Source of the DNA: Triops longicaudatus
Taxonomy: Eukaryota; Arthropoda; Branchiopoda; Notostraca; Triopsidae
Direction: 5' to 3'
Assembly (NCBI GenBank): GCA_022885665.1
Contig: JAGQDJ010000016.1
Span: forward strand, 641,011-705,010
DNA length: 64,000 nucleotides
In this document: in pieces, positions 10,901 to 23,306 of the stretch
How the letters are laid out: each line of letters begins with the position of its first letter
Position numbering within the stretch: the first letter of the stretch is position 1
Made by a program: the position numbers and the translations under genes
Notes under the pieces: generated by a model
Database searches by the model: none
Seen by the model: only the letters and a program-made list of their open reading frames with translations
What the model was told of the DNA's origin: nothing

Positions 10901-13900
10901 NTTTTTTTTTTTTTTTTTTGCTTTACAGTCGCAACGGTGACATTTTCAATTACAGAGATGTCAAGCGAACTTCACCTTTCATGGAGGATACTTGAATACA
11001 AATTTGAAGCAATCAAACTCGAAAGACATCATGTTTGTATGATAAGAGTCGTGAAGTTGTGAAGAGTATTAGAAAATGTGAGAGTCGATCTCAGATGAGA
11101 AAGGCGTTCGTCTCTTATATCCGGGTCCCTCACCACCGTCTCTTACACCTGATGCACACCGTAGAACTTTAGTTTAAGAGTGATAGATAGAAACGCAGCA
11201 CTAAAACTGGTAATTTATGTAAAAAATCGCAAATTACGAACTGTAGGAACCTTTCAATAAAAACTGGTACATATTGTACTGTACTGCTCTAGTAATTTGT
11301 CCCATTTTCTTATGAACTCTCCTGTAATACTGCTTGGTTCAACCCCAGTGAAATCATACCTACTTTTACCCTACTGTATCCGTTTCTTATGGACAAACCG
11401 CATGTATTCAGACCTTCCTAATATCTTTTAAAGTTCGCACATGTATGTTACAAAATTAGGAACAAAAGATATTTAAAACAGTCTGTTGCCAGTTTCTTAC
11501 AACTGCATAGCAGACGGGCGCATGCATGTTAAATTACGAACTGACTGTGAAAAACAAAACAAAAGTAAATCTTTCGACATCTTTTGCCTGAAAAACAGCG
11601 AGACGCACATACGACGCTACCGTAATTTTCTTTCCTTGACATGACAAATGTCCCACAGTATATTTGCAAACTGCTGACGGCAAACATTACATGCCACTTT
11701 CACGGACTATAAAGCAAAAAACGGTCCAGCTACTCTCAGGCTTCCAAGATGACGCTCCAAGCTCACAACCCGAGTCACGGATTACGCGACTACCGCGACA
11801 GAGAAAAATCGCGTTCTAGTCGAGCGATGCTTAGCTTACACGTGTCTCAAAATTGGCCATCGCAGCGTCAACGGCCAAAACACACCAAAAAGGTGTTATA
11901 ATCTTCAGAAAAGACACCACTAATCACAAAAACGCACTTGAATGTCCAAGAACTCTGCAAGTTTTGCGACACCAATCTGACACGACGATCAGCCTTGCTT
12001 TACGCAAAGCTTGGTTTGCGCAATATGCTTAAACGTAATAAACCGTGACAAAAACTCAAAATTCCCGTGTATGGTATTTCGTCCTACCAACAATACGTTT
12101 CTTCTCAAAAACACCGAGTCAAACAACTACACCAGATAATTTTACAATTAAATATTGCCACGAAAGTCCTGCAAAAGTAATCATGGAAATTTAATTTCTC
12201 CCGCTTAATTTACATTTGTAACTAAAGTATGAACACAGTACGCCTGACACAGCAAAAAGTACTGTACGTACTATGCACAGTAAAGCATAAGTATATATGT
12301 ACCCGAGCCTTTGACCTAAGTATGTTTGTACTCATATCAAAATACAGGTATAATGTAGTTTTTATACACTCTGCAGTACGTGAGACACGCTCGCGTTTCC
12401 ATGTTGAAAAACACACGAACATATTCAAGCTCATCAACAAAAAACTGACACGAGTGCGTTACTAGATATGCCAACGTCTTTTGTAGTGGCATATTCCTCG
12501 TTTTTCTTGCGTGTTCACACCAACACAGCACGAAAAGCATTTCTACAGCCAAGTCTGTTTCTGGAAAAAGTTGACCTTCTCTGAACACGCATTTTATTCT
12601 CGGAGCCAGCGTAATTGCAATCAAGTAGGGCACACAAAAAAAGGAAAGAAAAAAAATAAACGTAGTACACATTCCGTCCAAGCAGAGCCAGAGGCTTTCT
12701 TCCGCGTGTTTAGCATCGCTTCCCAACCTTCTCCCATGCTCCTTATTGCAGCCACTTTTTTGCCCCTTTTTCCACAAGCAACTTCAATTGTATGAAGCTT
12801 TTTGTTTCGTCGAGTTGTGCACTCTCGGTTGAAGTCAGAGCAATGGCTTAACAACGTTTGCAGCCAGCAACAAAGCATTACCATGCACGCGGGAATATTA
12901 AAATATGGGTTAATAACACGTCGTGCGTTTTGGCTCTAGGGCTTCCAAAAAGTTTTTCATCAAGGAAAAGAAAACCCAAACAACAACTGCATAACACAAC
13001 AACCCCGCCCTAAGGCCTATATCATCCCAGACACTGCTTCCATTTTTATTCCTTTTTTCTTGTTACGGTTCTATCTCAATAAATACTCGAAAACTTGTAA
13101 ATTGTCATAGCCCCAATACAAATCGCTAACAATGTCCACACTTTTATGAGCCCTAGTTATTTCACCAATTTCCTGTCTTTTTTTCCTTCGTCCAATCCGT
13201 TTAATAGACTTTCAAATTTCCAGAGTCTTAACTTATGACGGACAACTTCCTCTGCACGATTTATTATGCAGTACCGCACAGTAATTGCCACAAAAATAAG
13301 CACTACCAAACGCCGTTTGCCTAAACACACAGCGAACCGAGCAATAATGAATGTTTCCTCCTCGCTTCAGGACCAACTGCCTTCGTGGCTTATGAAACTT
13401 CATAGCAAGCAACAATAAATTTTTCTTTCCATCGCACGGAAGTACTGTCGCTAAGCTGTCTGACAGTAGAGGATAAAAAATATATGTATATATTTTTGCC
13501 TTTTTTTAGATCTATAGTAAATGTAAATTTTACGATTATTGTTTCTTTTAACTCGCGCTTGACTTTACTGGCCCGAGTCTCCTTTTTCTTCAAATTCCCG
13601 TAACGGAAAATGTTCAGCGTTGCCCAATGCTGTCTGTATTGGGTCATTGACTTGGTTGATTTACTTTATTTTTCAGATTTTCTTCTCTTTTTCTTAATGT
13701 GCATCAGTAGTTATGGAGTACGTTCATTTCCCTTTATTAAGAAATAGAACTCGAGAAAAGAAAGCTAAGTAAGTTTTCCAACTCCTGCGGATAGAAACTT
13801 ATTAAAAAAAAAAAGAGAGAGACAGACACACACCTCAGTGCGCAGTGTTGTCGATTAAATCCCGAATGGCAGCAGGAACGTGTCGTGAGCACCACGAAAC

Positions 13901-13990
13901 TATTACCGTGCCCATTTACAGCTAACGGAATCTGCCAAAGGCCCATAAGCGTATCGAATGGCCAACGTCCTTCTTTACTGAAGAACCTCC
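8805..13990. other. Gene-poor DNA, homopolymer tracts, one assembly N
   Basis: Contains a 32 bp poly-A (10483-10514) and a 66 bp poly-T (10854-10919) with the single N of the window at 10901. A GC-richer patch (11700-11900) has a 50-codon frame from ATG 11749 (MTLQAHNPSHGLRDYRDREK), without other support. Nothing else gene-like was found. Confidence 0.5.
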
Positions 13991-14185
13991 ATGTCCCCAC
14001 CCCTCCAAGGCCTATCATTAGCAACCATCAAGAAAATCGCTGTCATTGTGCTCCTTACCATCATCAACTCCCAATACCCCGAGCACCTGGCACACAAACA
14101 CGTGCCCAAAAGCTTAGAAACCCGCGTCCTGCACAACATTGCGAGCTTCGATCACACGTTACGTCCCCTTTCCTTAAAAAAATAA
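13991..14185 (+). CDS. Candidate small secreted peptide ORF
   Basis: 64 codons in a patch of high third-position GC, unlike the flanks. The N-terminus has a hydrophobic segment (KKIAVIVLLTIINS) that could be a signal peptide, followed by a His/Leu/Lys-containing tail (QYPEHLAHKHVPKS). It ends in TAA within an A-rich run. A second frame (13885-14196) is open over the same patch, so composition alone may explain it. No homologue recognised. Confidence 0.22.
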   Translation: MSPPLQGLSLATIKKIAVIVLLTIINSQYPEHLAHKHVPKSLETRVLHNIASFDHTLRPLSLKK

Positions 14186-17100
14186 AAAAAATATAAGAAA
14201 AAGAAAAAAAAGCAAGCTACGTTTAAACCCACCCTATAATACTTTATGCAAATGACCCCGTTAGCCTTACTTATACATCAGCTATTCGAAGCTCCTGAAA
14301 AACTCAAACAAGCTTCACTCAACAACTGATTACAAAACACCGATTGGGAATTGGTTATAATTAATTATGAAATAGCTAGCGTTTTTAAAAGCCCAGCAAT
14401 TGGAATGGAAATTTTTTTTCAGGGCTCTGCTCCCGTAATTTGAAGAACAAGATTTCTCGATCCGTCATTCTTTAAGAGGGGATTGCCATCAGTCAAGTAC
14501 ATACTTAACCAGTCAACAAGGTTAATACTGCTAGAAGTCATTCAAGTTTATTTGACCGTCATTTTTTTTTCGGTCGAATTGTAGTGCCACTTTTTCATGG
14601 GCATATAAGGGTAATGGACCGGCATGTCATTTCAACTACATGTAAGTTAGGATTAATTAGTTCACACAAGTAAGGACTTGGGCAACATGATTGTAATGTC
14701 CGTATATGTCATGTTAAAGCGGATCAATAAAACGGGTTCGCTGGGCCACTCAACCCGAGACATATACGCATACACACACGCAAGAAAAACTTAATTCCGG
14801 ATGACACCCGGGAAAGAATGTAACACTGGCAAAGAAAGGGAAGAAAAAGACAACGGTAAGGAAAAATGACGCTTAGGGATGCCAGGGAAAAATGTCGACG
14901 ACCCCGCCCTGGATAATACTAAAAAGGCGTCCACCCAACCTGACAGAAACTAACCTCCGCATAACCATCTTTCCGGTGCAGCGACATAACTCGCAACGAT
15001 AGGCGGAAAAGAACGCTCAAGACTGTCCCATTTAGTGAGATATCACCGTACAAAAATTGTAACAGTGTGTTACGGGAAATGCACCAAACCTGCTAAACTG
15101 GTGTTTGAACTCGCAGTAAGTACAAAACAGAGCAATTGTGTGCTTTGAAAGGTATGTAACCTGCTTGGAAGTATAAGAACAGGAAGAGCGTTTCCTAGAA
15201 AATAGAAACTACGGGAAATATGCACTATTATCTCAATTATGCGAAATTAGCAGCAACTTCTTGCTTGGTACCAACAAAGACAACCTTCCATGGGGAAAAC
15301 CTGCTATTATGGTCGTAAAGTACTTTACTACAGTGCTTTACGTTCGACATAACGGTTACGGATTAAAAATCAGTGCGTATTTAAACGATCTGGTGGCAGA
15401 AAATGTAATAGCTTTAACTGGTCAGAACTTTAATATCGAAAAAATATCGAAAAATATTTTCACGAAATCAAACTGCAATTTGTCACGCCATTTCGAGGTT
15501 AGTTCCCAATGGAATCTTTACCGAATTCACTAGTGCCATCTATCGAAACCACGAAAACTACAAATCCGCCATTAGACGCTAACTGCAAGGCCTTCCACTT
15601 CGACCAACAAAGAAAAGGGAAGGGGGAACAGGGGGTATCCCAGCGGAGCTTTATGGCACCTTCCAATGTTTTCGCGTCTAATAGCGTATTTCGCACTTTC
15701 AAGCCGTTAGGGGCGTAGTTTGGTGAAAATGTCTACAGAGTATACAGCAAGGTTATTTAAACGAAGGTTAGGCTGTCTCGTGAGGGAAACACAGATGGCG
15801 ATGACACACGACATTGAAATGGGCCATCTGTCGAACGGACTGTGTTAGTGAGAACAGATATTACGCGCTCCTACTTGACAGAGAATGTGTGTTATTCTTG
15901 TATTTCTTGCTAAATACATGTTTGTCTTTTCGTAAACTTTGAAGGCTTTTCTTACTTTTCATTGAATTCAATTACATTTCCCTTCATTTTCTTCAATGAT
16001 ATTAGCTTACAGGTCACAACAGCGATGTAAAAGATAACGAATATTAGCGCAGTGGAAACACGTTTCCACTCAAAATCATGTTTAGTAAAGCACGTGGACC
16101 ACCTGTCTTTCTACTGCTTGCAATCGCATTTTTATTTCCTACATTTTTCTCATTTTTAACGTTCCGAACTTTTCTAACCAACACCGCTTTTCACTACATG
16201 AAAATTCATTGTGAGTACACAGAAAATACATGATGAATATTGCGAGTTTATAAAAATGTACTAAATTCTGCGAAACAGGGAAATGAATAGTATGTTTGTA
16301 TGTGATAATATCAAATATATAATGAATAGTAGATTTGTATGTGATAATATCAAATTACAAGTCAGAATATAACATTTACTTTTGACAATCGCTTTTCTTT
16401 TCACACTCATTGGCTGCAGTCCAGCGACGTATAACTCTGGAGATTCAAACGCTAACAACCACGACGGCCTAACCTTCTTTATATAGCCTTCGGTATACAG
16501 TACATAGAGAGAGAGTTTGCCAGATTTCCCTATGAAATCTTTCAACTTTCGTTCGGTTAGATGCTTGGTTAAGCAACTATGAAATCGTTCCTGAAGCCTT
16601 AAGGAGTCAGATTATATGAATTTTCATTGTTACAAAAATACTTAAGCCTTTTTATTACGGGCAATATTTAATTTTAAGTTAAAAGTTGTTTCAAATTTAT
16701 AATTTGCGCTTACGGCACACTCTATATTTTACAGCGTTGTGTCTAATAAGGACATCCCGATTCAATTTAATTACGTTTCTAGTTAGCCAGTTTGGACAGC
16801 TAACCGATAGTTAACCTGGGATGTTGGACGTGAGGCCCGAAATTCCCCTTCTTGCTCTCTCCGTGTGTGATGTAATAATTTATTTTTACGAAAGGTATGT
16901 CCCAACCCACTACACATGGAATCGAACGATAAAACGAGTAACAGCCCGATTTTTTTCTCTCCCATCTCTTCCTTTCACGAGCGCTCGCTTCTCTCCCGTC
17001 CCTCGTCAAAACTTTTACCTTTAAGGTCATAAACCCCTCCCAAGCCCACACTTCCGAAACATGTGATTTTTATCACACCAAACACCTTATTTCCATGCTG

Positions 17101-20100
17101 CCGCACTTGAGCATCCTTATGCTAGTATCAGTAGTAATCCACATCGTAACACTGGAGAATTTTAACAAGAGCTTCCATTTTATTTAACTTTTTTTTTCTG
17201 AAAGCTCATTCACATTTTATACCTATAAGCATGCACACGTGTAAGCTTACTCTATAGCAATACACTATTGGCACTCCTCACGTGAACGGGGAAGATAACC
17301 AAACCCAAAAAATGCATCGCTACTTATTTCAAAACGCTGACCTGTATGGGAAACATGTAACCTTTCAAAAAAAAAAAATCCCTCCTTGTTTCAAGCCTCC
17401 TTATGCTAGTAATTACTCATTAGCATAACGACCCTTACACGGACACAAGCGAGACTTATCACCACTTCCACAAATCAAGAACGGACCTCACCATAAAACA
17501 TGCCACTTCTTGAATACCTCTAGGCTTTCTTGGTCTATTACCCCTAAGAAACAAATCTCCACAAAATAGCTGTGAGCTTGTTTGGAAACCAGAAGAAAAA
17601 ACTAGGAGGCAAAAGAACGAAAAATGAGAAGAGAAAAGAACATCACACTGGGCCACTTCTTTCGCCAAAATTCCTAGAAATGCCAGGATCGTCACGCATT
17701 TAATTTCCATATCGCCCACTCAAAATAATGAAACGCCAGTTGCACCCTATGATTACAAACCACATCTTCCGAAGGGCAGTTACAGCATTGGCTTAAAAGT
17801 TCTGGCACCACACTCAATGCTGTCTTAAGGCAGCCAGTCCCAGAACTTTCGAGCCACTTTTTTTCGGCGCCCGGCTCTAATCTATAATTCACACTTCGGA
17901 CCTCATGAACCTTCATGTCCCACGTTTCTTGTCGATGTTTATGTCACAGCTCCAAGCCTCTTGGCCCCTTGTCGAGCGTGTTAAAGTCCTTCTGTTTATA
18001 GCCTAGCGTGTTTAAAAAAGAAAGAAAGAAAAAAAAGCCTTGACGAAACCTGCCTTCACCATACTGATTTCCTAGTCATGCAATATGCAAATGAAGCGCG
18101 ATTGTGTCGCTCGACCTATCCCTTGATCCCCCTGTAACACATACAGTACACCCAGATCGACAGCGGACACTTAAGACAATGTCCCAAGCACACAACCACT
18201 TATTACACGCTGCGTTCATTAGCATATGAATTCCGTGAATTTGGCGTAGTAATTCCCCGTGTAGTAGCCAGACAATGTTTGACTCTTTTCATGTAAAAGG
18301 ACTATGCTATACTTTGAAACTTGGCCAAGTAACTAACATACTAAAGAATTAACCAGATACGAAATCTAACAACTACTCCCCTCTAAAAAAAAATAAATAA
18401 AAAAAATAAAATAAAAAAATCAAGTACTGTGGTACCTCACACAAAGTACAATAAACAATTGGTACAACTCGATACAGAAGATAGAATATCTCCCCTATAG
18501 ATATTTTAACGCGATTAAATTGAAAGAATTTAGTTTCGTAACGAAACAATCTCCATCTAAATTAACTACATTTTTTAAGAAAAATATTTTCCCAGTTTTT
18601 CAAGCTTCTTTTTGAGATTTTAACAAAGTTCTGAATGGAATGTACCAATTTCTATACAATCTTACGGAAAACTGCGTCTCTTAGAACCAACGCTTCTTGT
18701 GACGAACACTTTCCAGTAGCGAATTAGATTCGTTGTACGCCGCACCACAGTAAATGAATGCGTAACGAGTCTGGTTCGCTTTCGTGTCCCAACCTGGCTA
18801 ATACCTATCCATGTACATAAGCCAGCGCTCATAGCCGTGTGTGGATAGACGTATAGGACGTGAGTGACGACGTAAATTTTTACTGCTTATGATTACCCCG
18901 AGAGCTCTATAGGTGCGTTTTATGGAGTACAGTTGGCGAATGATTCATGTCCACTAGCCAACACCTGGTCGCTGGGCCTCAATCCGTTATACCCAGTCTT
19001 TTTTAATATTTTTTTTTCGTTTAATTTTTTTTGGCTCAATGTAAAAGCTGTTATCCCAGCCACTCCTCTGAAAGGCATCCCGTTGTGGTCACCTGCTGTG
19101 TCTTATGAGGATTGAAGCTGCCGGATCAGCGGGACACAATCACTCACCCATACCGATATATAAATATCCCCAAACCCCCCCCCAAAAAAAAAAAAAAAAT
19201 ATATAAAAATAAAAATAACATAACAAAACACCCAGGGCCCCCTGTACATATAATACCTAGCGTGGCTCACGTCTACACGCAACCATATACCAAGGTATAG
19301 TGAAAAGTGAGTCTACGCCAAAAACCTACACCATAACCCGTCTATAGCGCTACTAAAACCCTTATCAGCGATTAGACGTCGTAACATTCAAATATACGCC
19401 TCAAAATACTATATAAGAAGATACCTTTTCATGCACTTCTTCCCGATAACTTTTCATTGAGTTATTTATCTCCTCATCTTCCCATTTTTTTCCAAACCGA
19501 CAGACATGCAACTACAGTTTTCCACCTTAATTCAAATAACTATAAAAAGAGAGAGACTTTTCACTGAAGGAGAATTTATGCGGCACGTTAAACTCTTGAA
19601 CTTCAGCGTTTACGTCAGCTGGAGATTTTAAGACCTGAACCAGCCAAATTGGTTGGACTTGGACGATCAGCACACAACAACAGCAGTGTATGGGCTTGAA
19701 CCCTTTAGGGAGGTGAAGGGCGGGGCACAAGAACTTGGGTACTTCTGTACTGTCAACAGTATACAATAAGACTGCTCAAGTCAATTAACGTGAATCAAAG
19801 AGTATAGGAACGAAATAACTAAACTTTTGAAAGAAAAATTTCTAGTTTGGCTGTAAGTTCAATATTATTATTATTATTATTATTTTGCTTTTTCTTTTCT
19901 TTTTGAGTTGAGTTTTCATGCGCTTTTCATCGCTCCCTTCCAAAAATTCGTAAGCTATAACATAGTAAAATTATTGGAGTTCCTTGGGTAACTTTGAACA
20001 CCGAATTTGCCAGAAAGAAAACGTTGTATTTTGAGTTAGGTTATACGAACCTTAGTCTCTATACTAAGTTTTTTATAAAAATGTAGTTTCTTAATGCTAT

Positions 20101-22943
20101 AGTTACTTTTTGGTAGGGAAAACTCCAAGACATTACGATTGTCCGACAAAATAATATTTATCTTTTGTTGCCACGAAACGAGTCAAAGCAATGGCTTGGT
20201 TTATTTATCTGTCACGCTGATTTATCCCTGAATCTGACTACACTTAGTTTGTTGCGTAGAGTACTTAAAAGTAGTAGACATCCTTCGGTTTCTCATACTG
20301 TTCAAAGTTACCCCATGTGTTCAACACCTGTAGACGGTAACACGGTAAATCAACAATTAAATTAATTATTTATTGAAATTTTTAGTTACTTTTTCTAAAA
20401 GATATAATTATGAGTACACTGTATACTAACTAACTCAAAATACAACCATAACATTTTTCCTGCAAACAAATTCGGTGTTCAAGTTTACCCAGTAAAATCC
20501 GACCCTTTTCCCATGTTATTAGCTTACAAGTTTTTCAATGGGGAAAAGTACTCCTCGTTAACACTTTCTATCTGCAGCGTAAACTGAAATTTCCATAACG
20601 TTTTCCATATCTAACATTTAAACTTTGTTTACAGTAAGAAGGATCGTCATTACGGAATACAAGTTTCCATAATTGAAGATAAAACGCAAGACTAAATAAA
20701 ATAAATTAAATTTTGTTGCAATGGAATCGTTTATGTTTCCCCCAACGATGGTCAAAAATTCATTCAATTCCGCTCTTGCCCTTATCTTTTCATCCGCTAA
20801 AATTCCAAAGATCCAAATCTCCAAAGTGTGTTTACTAACGAGTTGGGAGTCTAGAAAACCTTAAGGGTATTACATTTTACAGTCGCGTGTGCTTTCGAAA
20901 ACCTTTTCACGTCCCGTGGAAAGTAAATCGCAAATTATTGGCTACGTCTGAAGTCCTGTTGACAAAAAGGAATTCTTCCATTGTTACAATGAAATCACTC
21001 CTATCCTTTACCTTTATCTCGTTTTATGATCCAAGATCATTGTAACAAATAAGAGTACCCAGTTCAAAGCCACCAAACCTTAAAACCAAAGCCTTTCTCC
21101 AAACGATTGTTAAAACCATCAAAGAGCCTTTAGGGCGCCCAAAAATTCAAGATGAAGAAACTTGGCGCCGCTTTGCTTCGCATTCTGGCATTCCAGTATG
21201 CGTGTGTGTGTATGTGTGTGTGAGTGGATGCCATTGCCGATGCCAAATAGCCCCAGGCATAATTACCGACAAGGCTAATTGAAGCTAACTCTTCAAAACA
21301 GTTTTGGTCGTTCGGCACATTTCCTTTCACCTATTACTCACATCTTCTCTAAACAACTTTTTATCCAAAAATGCATCCGCCAGGAACAACAGCTTCCTTG
21401 ATTATTCCCCGGAATGAACACACTTAATTAAATCCTTTTTTCTAATATACGCTAAAGAAGGTCACCACGCCAATTGAGCGCACTGAGTATGCATAATATA
21501 AACGAAAAAGAAAATATTCCCAGAAAAGTATTTAATTCTCTAGCTCTTTATCGCTCCCGTCTTGTCCCAGACAAGATGCAGAGACTTTAGTTCCTTGGGC
21601 AGTTTCAGAGGCCGGCACCCGCGTGTAATTGCCGCTGCACCCAAAAGACAAAAGCAACTTGGTGTACGGGACTAGATGGGCTCCTAAAAGCTTTAAGGTT
21701 GGCACTAAACATTTTTATTCTCTTTCCTATGCTATAACAGACCCATGTTTTCACCGAGGAAAGGGAAACAAAGGAAGAACCGTACCCCCCCAAAAAAGGA
21801 ACGAAAACACTCCATGTTTGCTAAACTGGTACTTGCGAGTAACTGTCAACCTCTAACACATTTACAGGCGCTTTCCGACTAAATCTGGAATCCCAGCCGT
21901 AATCGCATTAATGGCCTCCTAAAGAGGCTGTCGGCCCTGAAACCCCATAAGAGCCTCTTTTCAATCTGTTTCTTGAAAGATGGGCACGTGAATGCTGCAA
22001 GCCAAGCCTTCCTGATCTTAAATCGATCATTTTTTCTTCTTAAACGAAGGAGATTTCCGTAAAGGCTGCGAGGGGATCAACAATGAAACTCAGGCCTACA
22101 GTCCATAAATCCACTGACTGGGACTAACCACCAATGAAAATTTAACGGTTAGATTCATTGTTGAAAAAGATTCATTGTTGGTAGTTGTGGCTTTCTACAA
22201 CCACGTACGGTTAAAAAACAGAACTAAAATTGGAAACCGAATTAGTAGTAGAATTTTCATTGTGGAACAAAGTTGAGGTAGGATTTGCGTTTACTGCCAG
22301 AATGTCAAGGATTTCTGAAGAATGAAATGGCAGGAAATTGGATTATGTATGGAACTTGGGCGAATTCTTATTGAATTTTCTGTTAGCAGACAATCTTTCA
22401 GAAGGAAAGGAATACACGAAATCTAGTTAGTAAAAAACTTTAAGTAGGTTTAATAAGACGGTGGAGAGCATGCTGTGGTGATGGATAACCACGCCGTAGC
22501 GTGAGACTCGTTACGTATTCTTGAAATGTCTCAATTTCTTCAAATTGCCCATTCAACATTGCTAGCCTTCTGGAGTATTCCATGCAGAAGCGGATACCTA
22601 ACTCACTTCTGGACTAAAATCCGAGCAGTCTGCTACTTATTCAATATTCCAAACATGTCAACTCTTCTATTTTAACTTACATATATGCAGACAGTATATT
22701 CCTGCACTCAACATACACACCAAAAAAACTTCCAACCAACCTTGTCAAGGTACCAAAAGACGTCCTTCAACTTTGCCAAGTCTTAACTCCTTTTTTTATA
22801 CGAAAAAAAATATTCCTCAAAATAAAAGCTTACGCAATATTTACAAGTATCACAATCACGTCAGTTCTAAATATAAAATATAAACATGAATATTTTTAAA
22901 TATAAATAGAAATAAAAATATTTGGCTAGAATAAAGATTATTG
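14186..22943. other. Gene-poor DNA with microsatellites
   Basis: No supported gene. Simple repeats include (ATT)n at about 19863-19884 and (GT)n at about 21200-21222. Two exact TTCATTGTTG copies lie 17 bp apart (22154-22163, 22171-22180). All open frames are short, overlapping and of background composition. Confidence 0.5.
16282..16357. repeat. Direct tandem duplication, 39 bp period
   Basis: The second copy begins at 16321. Both contain TTTGTATGTGATAATATCAA and start AATGAATAGTA; only a few bases differ. Confidence 0.75.
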
Positions 22944-23088
22944 TAGTATCTCGTTATAGCAAACAAGTTTGGGATTAGAACTCTCAGGATTCAACTATGT
23001 ACATGAAAAATTGTCCTTATAACCAACTTCGGATACAACGTACTGTTCCTTTGTCCTCCAAATGGTTTGTAATGGCGAGATTTCACTA
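22944..23088. mobile_element. MITE-like element, degenerate
   Basis: About 145 bp flanked by related inverted ends: TAGTATCTCGTTATAGC at the left and GGCGAGATTTCACTA at the right, followed by TA. No coding capacity. Likely a non-autonomous Tc1/mariner- or pogo-type remnant, inferred from ends and TA flanks only. Confidence 0.5.
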
Positions 23089-23118
23089 TATCAATTACAT
23101 TTTCCTTTAAACTCCCTA

Positions 23119-23306
23119 CAGTGAACTCCGTTTATACCTTCTTGAAATGAGTACAGTAACGCTTCGCTACAACGGACACTATAGGAAACTTTTGATTTTC
23201 AGGAGTCAAAGGTATTAAAAAACTACAGTAAATTCACTCATTACCAACTTCGATAAAGAACAGTTTTCTTGTCTCCTAAAATGTTCGTTATAGCGAGATT
23301 TTACTG
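23119..23306. mobile_element. MITE-like element, better preserved
   Basis: 188 bp starting CAGTGAACTCCGTTTATAC and ending CGTTATAGCGAGATTTTACTG. TA precedes the left end, while the right flank is CA, so the target duplication is incomplete. Adjacent to the element at 22944. Confidence 0.55.

Noticed and set aside
19690..19710. tRNA B-box-like GCTTGAACCCTT and similar GGTTCAACCCC at 11337
   Set aside because: No matching A box, acceptor stem or anticodon arm at the right distance.
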